From the NCBI GenBank assembly GCA_023460315.1, contig JAEWQO010000140.1, positions 1-64,000 of the forward strand: DNA of 64,000 nt, in the 5' to 3' direction. Under the pieces are notes generated by a model that was given only the letters and a program-made list of their open reading frames with translations, did no database searches and was not told where the DNA came from. The stretch is from Actinomycetes bacterium (GTDB taxonomy: Bacteria > Actinomycetota > Coriobacteriia > Coriobacteriales > Eggerthellaceae). The translations under genes and the position numbers were made by a program. Below, in pieces: positions 1 to 9,945 of this stretch; the stretch's first letter is position 1; each line of letters opens with the position of its first letter.

Positions 1-340
1 AAGGTGCGGGGGCCGTCTGATCTGGCCCCGTGCGTTGGCCGGAGCCGAACGCGCAAGGAGATACTTTACCCGTCCGCGCCCCCGCCGTCAAGCACTGTTT
101 TTGAAAAAGTTTCGGGAGGGCGCGGGGCGCGGCCCTCCCCCACGAGGGGACACGAGGGAGGGATGCGGGAGGGAAGGGCGCGGGGCGCATGCCACGCCGC
201 ACAAGACCTCTCGGGAAGCAAGCGCCGGGACACGGCCCTAAGCCCCCCTCACCGCGAATGAGAAGTGCAGTGCCCGACGGTTTGCACCTCGAGAAGGATC
301 TCCCCCGCCCGAGCAAACAGACAGGCGGGACCAAAGGCAA
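1..340. other. GC-rich intergenic stretch, no gene recognised
   Basis: No open frame here has a ribosome binding site or recognisable protein; the frames that cross it run antisense into ppdK. A hairpin with arms at 114-121 and 132-139 (GGGAGGGC/GCCCTCCC) is followed, on the minus strand, within a few bases by a run of five T, so it could be a second terminator behind ppdK. Nothing else is seen. Confidence 0.5.
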
Positions 341-373
341 GAGGGCTCGCAGGAAACGAACCTGCGAGCCCTC
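341..373 (-). terminator. Intrinsic terminator after ppdK
   Basis: A perfect 13-bp stem (GAGGGCTCGCAGG, 341-353, pairing with 361-373) with a 7-nt loop lies 36 bp beyond the ppdK stop. On the minus-strand transcript it is followed by a U-rich but interrupted tail. Confidence 0.8.
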
Positions 374-408
374 TCAGAAGCTTCAGAAAGACCTTTCGGT
401 CGGTTTTG

Positions 409-3138
409 CTAGGCGATGCCCATCTTTTCGGCAAGCGCCGCCTGGCCGGCAGCCAGACGAGCGAGGGGAACCCGATAAGGAGAACAGCTCACATAGGTCA
501 GACCGATCTTGTGGAACGTCTTCACCGATTCGGGATCTCCGCCGTGTTCTCCGCACACGCCAAGCGTGATATCGGGATTCGTGGCACGCCCCTTCGTGCA
601 ACCCATATCCACCAGAGCGGCAACGCCGGGATCGACGGTCTCAAAAGGATTGCATGGCAGGATATGGCGCTCAAGGTAGCGCGGGATGAACTTCGACTCG
701 ACATCGTCACGGCTGAAGCCAAATGTCGTTTGAGTGAGATCATTGGTGCCGAAGCTGAAGAAGTCAGCCTTCGTCGCAATCTCGTCGGCGGTGACTGCCG
801 CACGAGGGAGCTCAATCATCGTCCCAATGGGAATGTCAAGCGCGACGCCTTCGTCTTCGCACACCTGAGAGATGACCGCTTCCGCCTCGCCTCGCAGCGT
901 CTCGAGCTCAGGAAGCACCGACACAAGAGGAATCATGATCTCGGGTTGGGGATCAAACCCTTCCTTCTTCAACCGCGCGGCAGCCAAGGAAAGGGCGCGA
1001 ACCTGCATGGAGGGAAGCTCGGGATAGAGGATGGCCAGACGGCATCCCCGCAGGCCGAGCATCGGGTTCATTTCTGCCATTGCGTCGACCTTGGCAAGCA
1101 GCTCGCGCTTGGATGCGATGGCTGCCTCGTCGGCGCCCGTCGCCTCCATGCGGGCAAGTTCCACGTCAAGCTCACGCGGGTTCTCGAGGAACTCATGCAG
1201 GGGCGGATCAAGCAGGCGCACGATGACCGGCAAGCCATCCATGGCCTTGAACATTCCATAGAAGTCGCCCGTCTGCGCTTCCAGCAGGTCGGCAAGAGCC
1301 TTCTCGCGGACAGCAGGCTCGTCGTTCAGGATGAATGATTGGATGATCTGCTTGCGGTCTCCCAAAAACATGTGCTCAGTACGGCACAGGCCGATGCCGG
1401 CGGCACCAAAGCTGCGTGACAGCTCCGCATCTTCGGGATTGTCAGCGTTGGCTCGCACACCCATGGTCCGAAACTCGTCAGCCCATTCGAGGATGGTGTC
1501 GAGATCTCCCGTAAGCTCAGGAAGAACCAGGTCGACAGCGCCGAGCACAACGATGCCGGACGTACCGTCGATCGATATCATGTCGCCTTCGTGGATGACA
1601 ACGTCTGTCCCGGTGACCACTGCCTCCTTCTTCTCGGCATCGATTTTGAGTGCCTCGACGCCACAGACGCAGGGAGCGCCCATGCCACGAGCTATGACAG
1701 CTGCATGGGACGTCTTGCCGCCATGCGAGGTCAGGATTCCCTCAGCGGCAATCATGCCGGCCAGGTCATCGGGGTTCGTCTCCCAGCGCACGAGCACGCA
1801 CTTTCGACCGGCATCGGTGGAAGCAACGGCATCGCCAGCAGAAAACACCGCTTCGCCGACGGCGGCACCAGGAGATGCGTTCAGACCACGCGCCAACACG
1901 TCATAATCGGCGTTCTTGTCGAATTGGGGATGCAACAGCTGATCGAGCTGCGCGGGATCAACGCGCATGAGGGCTTCTTCCTTACTGATAAGGCCCTCGT
2001 TTTCCATCTCGATGGCAATATGCAGGGCTGCGGCAGCGGTGCGCTTGCCCACGCGCGTCTGCAGCATCCACAGCTTGCCCTGCTCGATGGTGAACTCAAT
2101 GTCGCACATATCACGGAAATGGTTCTCGAGGGTGACGAACACCTCTTCGAGCTCGCGGCCCGCATCCTCGAGACCGTCGACGTTCTTGAGGTCGGCGATG
2201 GGACTCGTGTTGCGGATGCCCGCAACGACATCTTCGCCTTGGGCGTTCACCAGATAGTCCCCATAGAACTCTTTATGGCCATTGGCGGGATTGCGCGTGA
2301 ACGCCACCCCTGTGGCAGACGTGTTTCCCTTGTTGCCGAACACCATGGACTGAACATTGACGGCAGTGCCCAGATCGTCGGCTATCTTGTTTTGCTTGCG
2401 ATACAACGTGGCGCGGGGATTGTTCCAGCTGCCAAAGACAGCCTCGATGGCAAGCTTGAGCTGAACCATGGGGTCTTGGGGAAACTGGACCGCCCCGTTG
2501 ACCACCAGGCTCGGATAGTCTTCGGCGGGAACGTTATCAGAAAAAATCTGCTTGAACTCGTCCACAAGCTGCATGAGGTCTTCAGCGGTCAGGTCGGTGT
2601 CAGAAGGAACGTTGCGAGCATTCTTCATGGCCGTGATGGAGTTCTCAAACAGATCCCCATCAAGACCCATCACCACGTTGGAGAACATCTGGATGAAACG
2701 TCGATAGGAATCCCACGCAAAACGAGGATTCTCAGTCTGTTTGATGAGGCCGTTGATGGACTCGTCGTTGAGGCCGAGGTTCAGAACCGTGTCCATCATG
2801 CCCGGCATGGACATGGGCGCGCCAGAACGAACGGAAACGAGCAAGGGGTCCTCGGCATCGCCGATCTTCTTCCCGATGCGGGCCTCAAGATCCTCACGAT
2901 AGGCGTGGATGACGTCGAGCGCGCCTTCTGGCCACGTGTTGTCGGCATTGGCGTACTCCATGCACGTCTGACACGAGATGGTGAATCCCGGAGGAACGGG
3001 CAATCCGATGTTGGCCATCTCGGCGAGATTCGCGCCTTTGCCGCCCAACACCGGCTTCATGTGCGTGTTGCCCTCGGTTACGTTGTTGCCCTGTGCATCC
3101 TTGCCGAATGCGTAGACTCGCTTGACTTCTTCAGTCAC
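409..3138 (-). CDS. ppdK: Pyruvate, phosphate dikinase
   Basis: This enzyme interconverts pyruvate + ATP + Pi and PEP + AMP + PPi, in the cytosol at the glycolysis/gluconeogenesis branch point of many anaerobes. The 909-aa product has the usual order. First comes the ATP-grasp nucleotide-binding half (GGKGANLAEM near the N-terminus). Then comes the phosphohistidine swivel domain with GGKTSHAAVIARGMG holding the catalytic His. Last is the PEP-binding TIM barrel ending in GVCGEHGGDP with the catalytic Cys. I place the start at the GTG at 3138 because AAGGAG lies 6 nt upstream; the open frame extends 17 codons further without such a site. It follows its regulatory protein gene by 55 bp and ends at a strong terminator. 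Confidence 0.97.
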   Translation of the reverse strand: MTEEVKRVYAFGKDAQGNNVTEGNTHMKPVLGGKGANLAEMANIGLPVPPGFTISCQTCMEYANADNTWPEGALDVIHAYREDLEARIGKKIGDAEDPLLVSVRSGAPMSMPGMMDTVLNLGLNDESINGLIKQTENPRFAWDSYRRFIQMFSNVVMGLDGDLFENSITAMKNARNVPSDTDLTAEDLMQLVDEFKQIFSDNVPAEDYPSLVVNGAVQFPQDPMVQLKLAIEAVFGSWNNPRATLYRKQNKIADDLGTAVNVQSMVFGNKGNTSATGVAFTRNPANGHKEFYGDYLVNAQGEDVVAGIRNTSPIADLKNVDGLEDAGRELEEVFVTLENHFRDMCDIEFTIEQGKLWMLQTRVGKRTAAAALHIAIEMENEGLISKEEALMRVDPAQLDQLLHPQFDKNADYDVLARGLNASPGAAVGEAVFSAGDAVASTDAGRKCVLVRWETNPDDLAGMIAAEGILTSHGGKTSHAAVIARGMGAPCVCGVEALKIDAEKKEAVVTGTDVVIHEGDMISIDGTSGIVVLGAVDLVLPELTGDLDTILEWADEFRTMGVRANADNPEDAELSRSFGAAGIGLCRTEHMFLGDRKQIIQSFILNDEPAVREKALADLLEAQTGDFYGMFKAMDGLPVIVRLLDPPLHEFLENPRELDVELARMEATGADEAAIASKRELLAKVDAMAEMNPMLGLRGCRLAILYPELPSMQVRALSLAAARLKKEGFDPQPEIMIPLVSVLPELETLRGEAEAVISQVCEDEGVALDIPIGTMIELPRAAVTADEIATKADFFSFGTNDLTQTTFGFSRDDVESKFIPRYLERHILPCNPFETVDPGVAALVDMGCTKGRATNPDITLGVCGEHGGDPESVKTFHKIGLTYVSCSPYRVPLARLAAGQAALAEKMGIA

Positions 3139-3193
3139 CTTGTTCTCCTTAAACACGATGTTCCAAACGGTTTCGAACCCAACGCTCACAGGC

Positions 3194-4081
3194 TTAGCCC
3201 ATCATATCAGCGGACGGAGGATGAGTGCGTTCATAGTAGCGCAAAATCTCTTGAGCGGTTTCCTCGACGGCGCGATTTTCAGTATGGACCACAATGCAGC
3301 CAAGCTTTCTCATGAGCGCACGCGCCTGTTCCAAATCCTGATACACGTATTCGGGATCGGCATAGCTCGATGCCACGACACGCGCATTGCCCAACCGACG
3401 CTGACGGATGCCCACCAGAACATCGGGCGTCGTCATGAGACCGAACAAACGCGTACGCTCAACCTCGAATATCTGAGGCGGGGGCGCGGTATGAAGGTCA
3501 AGAGGAACATTGGCCACTTTATAGCCCTGTTGGGATAGGTAAATGGACAAAGGCGTCTTGGAGGATCGTGACACGCCCAGAAGCACGAGGTCGGCGCGCC
3601 CCAGATCCTGCGGATTACGTCCGTCATCGTGGTCGATGGTGAACTCAAGCGCCTCAATGCGCTTGAAATAGTACTGGTCAGCCACGTGAAGTCCGCCGGG
3701 CTTCGTGGAAGGCTCAAGCCCGCTGATGCGCGCAATGGAGTCGATGGCATCCGTCATGAGGTCGATGGCCTCGATGCCTTCCCGCTCATCGGCATAGTCA
3801 ACCAGTTGGCGGCGCAAGTCCTTGTCAACGAGCGTATAGAACACAAGCATGCGGCCATCCCCGGAGTGCTCTCGATGGAAAGCGCTTTGCATCTCGATAA
3901 ACTCCCGGATCTCGTCAAAATGCTGAGCCTTGGACAGCACCTCGATACAGGGATTGGTGACGCCGAATTGGGCAGCGGCGGCACGGACGACGCCCTGGGC
4001 CGTCACGCCCACCGAATCGCTGATGACATAGATGGTTGGAAGGGGCGTGGTGTTCTCATGGACGGTGAACTCTTCGCGCAT
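3194..4081 (-). CDS. PPDK regulatory protein (bifunctional kinase/Pi-dependent phosphorylase)
   Basis: This 295-aa protein is a DUF299/PDRP family member that controls PPDK by ADP-dependent phosphorylation and Pi-dependent dephosphorylation of a Thr next to the catalytic His. Family hallmarks are the N-terminal TIYVISDSVGVTAQ segment and the P-loop-like GVSRSSKTPLS in the C-terminal half. It starts 3 bp after the glyS stop, with AGGAG about 10 nt upstream, and lies directly upstream of its expected target ppdK. That adjacency favours the PPDK version of the family over the PEP-synthase version. Confidence 0.93.
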   Translation of the reverse strand: MREEFTVHENTTPLPTIYVISDSVGVTAQGVVRAAAAQFGVTNPCIEVLSKAQHFDEIREFIEMQSAFHREHSGDGRMLVFYTLVDKDLRRQLVDYADEREGIEAIDLMTDAIDSIARISGLEPSTKPGGLHVADQYYFKRIEALEFTIDHDDGRNPQDLGRADLVLLGVSRSSKTPLSIYLSQQGYKVANVPLDLHTAPPPQIFEVERTRLFGLMTTPDVLVGIRQRRLGNARVVASSYADPEYVYQDLEQARALMRKLGCIVVHTENRAVEETAQEILRYYERTHPPSADMMG

Positions 4082-4084
4082 GAG

Positions 4085-6172
4085 CTATCTACTCCTCGCC
4101 ATCTTGCCAAAGTCAGCCACGGACGAGAACACCGAGACAAACAAGTTAAGCAGTTTGAGCCTGTTTTCTCGCACGGCAACATCCTCGTCCATGATGAGCA
4201 CCTCGGTAAAGAAGGCATCGATGGGAGCACGCAGGGTGGCAAGAGCGGCAAGGGCCGTGGCATAGTCGTCGTCGCGAAGGGCTTCGTCCACCTGGTCCGC
4301 AACCGAGCGGACGGAGGCAAGCAGCGAAACTTCAGCATCGCCCATGAGGCTCTCGTTCACCGTGCTCCCCAGGGAGGCATCACGGAGATTGTTTGCGCGA
4401 GCATAGGCTATCGCCAAGTCATCGAAGGTTTCGGGGGCGCCGTCACGCGCCTCCTCAAGAGCGCGGACACGATCAATGAGATCCGCGGGCTCTTCGATGC
4501 CCACTCCCAGAACGGCATCCACGGCATCGGGAGAACTGCCGGAATCGCGGAGCATGACTCGCGTGCGCGCAATGAAGAAGTCGACTATCTCGGAATATGT
4601 CACAGCCTGATCGAAAGCGATGCCCGCTCCCTCATAGGTGTCCAGCGATGCCCGCACCGCTTTCGCAAGCGACACGGGCAGCCCCTCTTCAAGCATGGCC
4701 ACAATGCCGATGGCATTTCGACGCAAGGCGAAAGGATCCGAGGAACCCGTCGGACCTTGCCCCACGGCGAACAGGCCGCAGACGGTATCGAGCTTGTCTG
4801 CCAGGGCGACAATCCGGCCAACGTCAGACGAGGGCAGATCATCCCCGGAGAAACGTGGGCGATAATGATCGGCGATGGCCTCGGCCACCTGGGCGTCTTC
4901 GCCCGCTGCCACAGCATAGTAAGAGCCCATGATGCCCTGGACGCTCGTAAATTCCACAACGGCATTGGTTACGAGGTCGGCCTTGGCAAGATAGGCGGCC
5001 CTCACAACATTCCTCTCATCGCCCTCGGAAAGCCCCGCATCGGAGGAAAGGTGGCGGGCAAGAGCCACCACGCGGTCAGTTTTGGCTCGCATGGTACCGA
5101 GAGTTTCCTGGAACACGACTTCGTCGAGACGTTCGACATACGCTTCGAGGGGCTGCTTGAGATCTTCCTCATAGAAGAATTTCGCGTCGGACAGCCGCGC
5201 ACGGACGACGCGCTCGTTGCCGGCGATAATGGTTTCGGCACAAGCAGGATTGCCGTTGCTTACGACAATGAATCGGTTGGTAAGCGAGCCCGCCTGGTCA
5301 TAGAGCGGAAAATAGCGCTGATGCATGAGCATGGCGTCAACGATGATTTCCTCCGGAACCTGCAGGAATTCGGCATCGAAGGTGCCAACCAGCACCGTGG
5401 GATATTCAGAGAGGTTCGTGACCTCGAGCAGGGTTTTCTGGGGAAGGACGGCATGCGAGCCGGTTTCCGCCTCAATCCTCGCCACTCCCGCGCGAATGAC
5501 CTCTTCGCGTGCATGTTCGCTCGTGACGACCCGCGCGTCCTCAAGCACATCGATCAGGCTGGCCGCATGGTGGACCTCATGAGGTCCCGGAGAAAGGAGA
5601 CGATGCCCCCACGTCGCCCTTCCCGCCTCGAGGCCGGCAAAGCGCACCGGAAGAATCTGATCGTCAAGCAGCGCCACCAGCCAGCGGACTGGACGCGAAA
5701 AGTACTCTTTTGTCGTGCCCCATCGACACGATTTTGGCCACGAGATGGAACCGATGACTCCTTCAAGGACGCCGGGAAGCAGAGAGGCTGTGTCCCGCGC
5801 GGGAACCGTGCGAGAAGCAAACACGTACTCGGATCCTCCTTCCTCGCGGCGCTCGAGGGCATCCACCTCGATGCCCTTGCCCCGAGCAAAACCGAGCGCT
5901 GCCTTTGTCGGGTTTCCCAAAGCATCGAATGCAATCTTTGCGGAAGGGCCCCGAAACACCTCCTCGACGCTTTCCGTCGTGTCAGCCACATCCGACACAA
6001 GGGCGATGAGACGGCGGGGAGTGGTATGGATGGCCGTGTCTCCATGCGGAATTCTGACAGCATCGAGAGCCTCGGGAACCAGCGTTTCAAGCTGCTGCGT
6101 AGCACGATGGAGGTCAAATGCGGGAATCTCCTCGACGCCAATCTCGAATGAGAGCGTATGCACCAAGCTCAT
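4085..6172 (-). CDS. glyS: Glycyl-tRNA synthetase beta subunit
   Basis: This is the beta chain (695 aa) of the bacterial alpha2beta2 glycyl-tRNA synthetase, which binds tRNA-Gly and supports charging by GlyQ. The N-terminal [13 protein letters not shown], the central domain ([27 protein letters not shown]) and the C-terminal anticodon-binding region are typical and full length. The start codon overlaps the glyQ stop by 4 bp, so the two subunits are translationally coupled. Confidence 0.96.
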   Translation of the reverse strand: MSLVHTLSFEIGVEEIPAFDLHRATQQLETLVPEALDAVRIPHGDTAIHTTPRRLIALVSDVADTTESVEEVFRGPSAKIAFDALGNPTKAALGFARGKGIEVDALERREEGGSEYVFASRTVPARDTASLLPGVLEGVIGSISWPKSCRWGTTKEYFSRPVRWLVALLDDQILPVRFAGLEAGRATWGHRLLSPGPHEVHHAASLIDVLEDARVVTSEHAREEVIRAGVARIEAETGSHAVLPQKTLLEVTNLSEYPTVLVGTFDAEFLQVPEEIIVDAMLMHQRYFPLYDQAGSLTNRFIVVSNGNPACAETIIAGNERVVRARLSDAKFFYEEDLKQPLEAYVERLDEVVFQETLGTMRAKTDRVVALARHLSSDAGLSEGDERNVVRAAYLAKADLVTNAVVEFTSVQGIMGSYYAVAAGEDAQVAEAIADHYRPRFSGDDLPSSDVGRIVALADKLDTVCGLFAVGQGPTGSSDPFALRRNAIGIVAMLEEGLPVSLAKAVRASLDTYEGAGIAFDQAVTYSEIVDFFIARTRVMLRDSGSSPDAVDAVLGVGIEEPADLIDRVRALEEARDGAPETFDDLAIAYARANNLRDASLGSTVNESLMGDAEVSLLASVRSVADQVDEALRDDDYATALAALATLRAPIDAFFTEVLIMDEDVAVRENRLKLLNLFVSVFSSVADFGKMARSR

Positions 6173-7140
6173 CTCGCACCTTCCTTCTCGTCAGCCGGAG
6201 CGGATCCGTCCTCTGAGGGAGCCATACCCACAACATGCTTCATATACGATGCGCAACATGCTTTCGCAATGGTGCGGACGCGCAAGATATAGGCCATGCG
6301 TTCTGTCGCGGATATCACCCCACGCGCGTCGAGGAGATTGAACGCGTGGCAGCATTTCAGCACGCTGTCATACGCCGGCAGAGGAAGGCCGGCCTCAAGC
6401 GTGCGCATGCACTCGGCTTCACGGTCGCTGAACTCTTGAAACAGAAATTCCGTGTCCGCAACCTCAAAATTGTAGCGGGAATATTGGCGTTCGTTTTCCA
6501 AGTACACATCGCCGTAGGTGAACACAACGCCATCCGCGCCACGGCTCCATACGATGTCGAACATGCTGTCGACACCCTGAATGTACATGACGAGGCGCTC
6601 CAGTCCATAGGCCACCTCCACCGGCACCGGACTGCACTCGAATCCACCGACCTGTTGGAAATAGGTGAACTGAGTGACCTCCATGCCGTCGATCCATACC
6701 TCCCACCCAAGACCCCAAGCTCCGAGCGTCGGGCTTTCCCAATCGTCTTCCACAAAACGAACGTCATGCTGGTCGACGTCGACGCCGATAGCCCGCAGGG
6801 AACCGAGGTACAGGTCCTGGATATTGTCGGGAGAAGGCTTCATGAGCACCTGAAACTGATAGTAGAACTGGGTGCGGTTGGGATTCTCGCCATAGCGGCC
6901 ATCGGCGGGACGCCGACACCCCTGCACATAGGCGGTGCGCCATGTGTCGGGCCCAAGGGAACGAAGGGCCGTTGCAGGGGCGTTTGTGCCAGCTCCGACT
7001 TCGTTGTCGTAAGGCTGAAGAATGACGCATCCGGCATGGGCCCAGTACCGCTGCAGGTTCATGATGACATCCTGGAACGTCGGCGGAAGGCCCTCGGGTG
7101 GCTGTCCGGACGGCATCGCCGGGAAGGTTTCGGTTGACAT
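6169..7140 (-). CDS. glyQ: Glycyl-tRNA synthetase alpha subunit
   Basis: This catalytic alpha chain (323 aa) of the heterotetrameric glycyl-tRNA synthetase makes glycyl-adenylate and charges tRNA-Gly. The family signature ([18 protein letters not shown] followed by [25 protein letters not shown]) is intact. The open frame runs 56 codons further upstream, but ATG 7140 has AAGGAG five bases before it and begins the conserved region. It leads a glyQ-glyS-PDRP-ppdK unit. No glycine T-box is visible in the 124 bp upstream. Confidence 0.96.
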   Translation of the reverse strand: MSTETFPAMPSGQPPEGLPPTFQDVIMNLQRYWAHAGCVILQPYDNEVGAGTNAPATALRSLGPDTWRTAYVQGCRRPADGRYGENPNRTQFYYQFQVLMKPSPDNIQDLYLGSLRAIGVDVDQHDVRFVEDDWESPTLGAWGLGWEVWIDGMEVTQFTYFQQVGGFECSPVPVEVAYGLERLVMYIQGVDSMFDIVWSRGADGVVFTYGDVYLENERQYSRYNFEVADTEFLFQEFSDREAECMRTLEAGLPLPAYDSVLKCCHAFNLLDARGVISATERMAYILRVRTIAKACCASYMKHVVGMAPSEDGSAPADEKEGAR

Positions 7141-7264
7141 GGTTCTCCTTGTCTTTCTTGATTCCAAATGCTTGTCCCCCATCACATTCGCCCCGCAGGG
7201 AGACGTGGCCGGCAGAGCCTTTGGCAATCCGGCACGACGCGGGACACCCGCCGCGGCCGCCTTG

Positions 7265-7837
7265 CTACAGCAAGCCGATATCAGTGAAGGGCCAATACAC
7301 GAAAGCACCGCGCCCCGTTACCGTATCTTCGTCAATCGAGCCAAAATACCGCGAGTCTTGCGAGTTCGTCCTGTTGTCGCCCATGACCCAAAGACGGCCC
7401 GCGGGAATGGTGTAGGGATACGAGACGTCGGCGATCGAATTGCTCAGGCGATACGATGGCTCGTTATCGGTGTACGGCTCGGAAAGCGGCACGCCGTCGA
7501 CATACACCAGGCCGTCGGAATCGTTGATGTCAACGGTCTGCCCCCCCACGGCGATGACGCGCTTGATGAGTATGCGGCCCGGAATCTCAGGATCCTGGAA
7601 GGTGACGATGTCGCCCGGTTCAGGATCGCGCATGTAATAGCTCACCTTTTCGGAAAGCACCATATCCCCCGTCATGATGGTCTGCTCCATCGACCCCGAA
7701 GGTATCTCATACGCTTGAAACACGAAAGTGCGCAGCAGCCAAGACAGCCCGAGCACGAACGCCACCATGATGACAAGACCGACAAAAGTCCTCAGTATAC
7801 CCGGGCTCTGACGCTCGGCGTGCTGACCGGAATCCAT
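7265..7837 (-). CDS. lepB: Signal peptidase I
   Basis: This membrane-bound Ser/Lys protease (190 aa) removes signal peptides from Sec-exported proteins. One N-terminal transmembrane helix (about residues 18-36) precedes box B with the catalytic Ser49 (IPSGSMEQT). The general-base Lys92 is in [11 protein letters not shown], and the conserved box [13 protein letters not shown] lies near the C-terminus. Its position between the translation/SRP cluster and glyQ fits a housekeeping role; the surface proteins further along would be substrates. Confidence 0.95.
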   Translation of the reverse strand: MDSGQHAERQSPGILRTFVGLVIMVAFVLGLSWLLRTFVFQAYEIPSGSMEQTIMTGDMVLSEKVSYYMRDPEPGDIVTFQDPEIPGRILIKRVIAVGGQTVDINDSDGLVYVDGVPLSEPYTDNEPSYRLSNSIADVSYPYTIPAGRLWVMGDNRTNSQDSRYFGSIDEDTVTGRGAFVYWPFTDIGLL

Positions 7838-7914
7838 GAAGTTCGTCTTTCCTTTCGGTACGGGCGTGCAAACACCCGGCTGGAGTCACAAGAACATATG
7901 ATACCGCTTGGAGG

Positions 7915-8691
7915 CTAGTTCGCCTCACCGTTCGACAAACTTTGCAGAAATTCCCGATCACGAAGGGAAAGACAGGCATCTTCCAGAAGATCGGGCCGCA
8001 AAAGCGCCGTGCTTCTCAGGCTTTGTTGTCGCCGCCAGAGCGCAATGGCGCCATGATCCCCCGACAGCAGCACAGCTGGCACATCCAACCCTCGACATGA
8101 TGAAGGCCTCGTGTACTGGGGATACTCAAGGAGGCTATCGGCGAAGCTCTCGTTTTTCGCACCCGTTTCCGCGCCCAGCACTCCCGGCAGCTTGCGAACG
8201 ACGGCATCGATGACGACCATTGAGGCCAACTCTCCACTGGTCAGCACATAGTCCCCCAGCGAAACAATGCGGTCGGCGAGAGAATAGGCACGCTCGTCGA
8301 TGCCTTCATAATGGCCGCAAATGAAAAGAAGACGCTCCTCGGAAGTCAAGGCATCTGCCGTTGCGTCGGTGAAGGGCTCTCCCCGCGGATCGAGGAAAAC
8401 CGTGCAGGGCGGCGACAGGGCGACGCGCCCGCCGCCTCCGTCCGAAAAAGCCTCAGCGCGGCTGGCAGCGATAGCATCATAGGCTTCGAAGATCGGATCG
8501 CATTTCATGACGAGCCCGTCGCCGCCGCCGTAAGGGTCGTCATCCGTGGTGCGATGGCGATCATGGGTCCAGTCCCTGAGGTCATATGCCCGAAACTCAA
8601 TGATGCCCTTTTCACGGGCGATGCGCATCATAGATGAGTCCATCACGGAATCGTACATGGACGGAAACGTCGAGAGCGTCTCAATAATCAT
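7915..8691 (-). CDS. trmD: tRNA (guanine-37-N1)-methyltransferase
   Basis: This enzyme methylates G37 next to the anticodon using S-adenosylmethionine, preventing +1 frameshifting. The 258-aa product has the SPOUT trefoil-knot residues (FICGHYEGIDERA, then SLGDYVLTSGELA) and the N-terminal IIETLSTFPSMY. I chose ATG 8691 (AAGGGG 5 nt upstream) over an in-frame extension of 28 codons. It lies 13 bp downstream of rimM in the classical rpsP-rimM-trmD order. Confidence 0.95.
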   Translation of the reverse strand: MIIETLSTFPSMYDSVMDSSMMRIAREKGIIEFRAYDLRDWTHDRHRTTDDDPYGGGDGLVMKCDPIFEAYDAIAASRAEAFSDGGGGRVALSPPCTVFLDPRGEPFTDATADALTSEERLLFICGHYEGIDERAYSLADRIVSLGDYVLTSGELASMVVIDAVVRKLPGVLGAETGAKNESFADSLLEYPQYTRPSSCRGLDVPAVLLSGDHGAIALWRRQQSLRSTALLRPDLLEDACLSLRDREFLQSLSNGEAN

Positions 8692-8704
8692 GGATACCCC
8701 TTTG

Positions 8705-9226
8705 TCAGAGATCGAGCAGACCGACAGGCAAAGCGACGTCGATGCGCCGGGCATCCTCGTCAATGTCCACGACAAACTCGCTCACCGCAGGAACGAGCAG
8801 GGGTCGGCTCTCGCCTTCTCGCTGGATGGAAAGGAGCGCTTGGCCAGGATTCTCCACCACCTCGGACAGCAGGCCGAGAAACCCTCGACTCGTGTCGTGC
8901 ACCGCCCAGCCGACCATGGTCTCATCGCCCCGCACCAGCGCATCGGCCGGAAGATCCTCCCTCCGGACCAGGCAATGGCATCCTGCCAGCCGCGATGCGA
9001 CATCGAGATCGCCCACCGTGTCAAAAAACACGACATGGCCGCTCTTGCCCTGTTCAATCACCGCGGTAACATGCCCACGACGAGGCGCATCATGAACCGG
9101 AGGCACAAAAGCAACTTCCATGCCTTCGCTCAGCAAAAAAGGAAGGGCCGCCGCGCCTTGCACGACGAACCCTCCCTGCAGGTTCTTTGTTTTGGCCAGA
9201 ACGGCCACATCAGCCCACGTGCGCAT
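8705..9226 (-). CDS. rimM: Ribosome maturation factor RimM
   Basis: This 173-aa protein assists late 30S assembly around the 3' domain of 16S rRNA and binds S19. An N-terminal RimM beta-barrel (VAVLAKTKNLQGGFVV) precedes the PRC-barrel half, with FDTVGDLDVASRLAGC and the typical LLSVVxNPGQALLSI-like segment. Its ATG directly follows the TAG stop of the KH-domain gene, indicating translational coupling. Confidence 0.9.
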   Translation of the reverse strand: MRTWADVAVLAKTKNLQGGFVVQGAAALPFLLSEGMEVAFVPPVHDAPRRGHVTAVIEQGKSGHVVFFDTVGDLDVASRLAGCHCLVRREDLPADALVRGDETMVGWAVHDTSRGFLGLLSEVVENPGQALLSIQREGESRPLLVPAVSEFVVDIDEDARRIDVALPVGLLDL

Positions 9227-9481
9227 CTAGTCGAGAAGCTCCACTTCGACCGTCGTGCCCGTGCGTGAGGCCGCTGCACGAGCAAGCGTGCGGATGGCCT
9301 TGATCACGCGGCCCTGGCGACCGATGACTTTTCCCGCATCCTCTTCATGCACGCGCATCTCGACGAGAACCGCACCCTCTTCTGTCACCCGTACCGATGA
9401 CTGAAGCTCATCGGGATGCTCGACGAGCGGACGCACCAATGACTCCACGAGACCGACAATGTCTTCTTCCTGCTCAGGCAT
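9227..9481 (-). CDS. khpA: KH-domain RNA-binding protein KhpA
   Basis: An 84-aa protein made of a single type-II KH domain, with the core HEEDAGKVIGRQGRVIKAIRTLARA. Related proteins (YlqC/KhpA) bind RNA together with KhpB in Gram-positive bacteria and affect cell elongation. It sits between rpsP and rimM, the usual location in Gram-positives. No good Shine-Dalgarno is seen at its ATG, so it probably depends on rpsP translation, whose stop is 4 bp upstream. Confidence 0.9.
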   Translation of the reverse strand: MPEQEEDIVGLVESLVRPLVEHPDELQSSVRVTEEGAVLVEMRVHEEDAGKVIGRQGRVIKAIRTLARAAASRTGTTVEVELLD

Positions 9482-9485
9482 ACTG

Positions 9486-9731
9486 CTACGCGTTCTCGCG
9501 TGCGCTCTTCAGAAGACGGTCAACCGTGTCAGTCGGCTGGGCGCCATTGGCGATCCACCTGTCAACTTTTTCCATATCAAACTGCACCATCGCAGGATCG
9601 ACGCACGGATTGTAACGACCGACCTCCTCGATGAACTTGCCGTCGCGCGGGCAACGCGAGTCGGCGGCGACAATGCGATAGTACGGACGCTTCTTGGCGC
9701 CGTGACGAGCAAGGCGAATTTTAACTGCCAT
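9486..9731 (-). CDS. rpsP: 30S ribosomal protein S16
   Basis: The 81-aa S16 protein carries the conserved start [21 protein letters not shown] and binds 16S rRNA early in 30S assembly. AAGGAG lies 9 nt upstream of the ATG. It is the first gene of rpsP-khpA-rimM-trmD and is separated from ffh by 214 bp with no further gene. Confidence 0.97.
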   Translation of the reverse strand: MAVKIRLARHGAKKRPYYRIVAADSRCPRDGKFIEEVGRYNPCVDPAMVQFDMEKVDRWIANGAQPTDTVDRLLKSARENA

Positions 9732-9945
9732 GAAGATGAACTCCTTTTATCCTACATACATTCGATCGGTGCATGGGCGACACCTGAGGTGCCGCGAAAA
9801 CGACAATTGCCCATGATACGGGGTCTGGGCGCTTTTGACAAGTGCGTTGTCCTGTCGCGCCCGCGTTTGGAGTCAAAACTGCGTCGAACCTCCACCACCT
9901 GTCCCCGTCCCTCAGAGAAACCCTCTTCTCAAAACAGCAGAATCC

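Noticed and set aside
265..3315. Plus-strand open frames opposite ppdK (265-1338 and 1591-3315)
   Set aside because: Both are mirror frames of ppdK without homology or start signals.
3629..6151. Long plus-strand open frame (840 codons) opposite glyS and the PPDK regulator
   Set aside because: It lies antisense to two well-conserved genes, has no recognisable domain and no ribosome binding site; it arises from high-GC codon bias.
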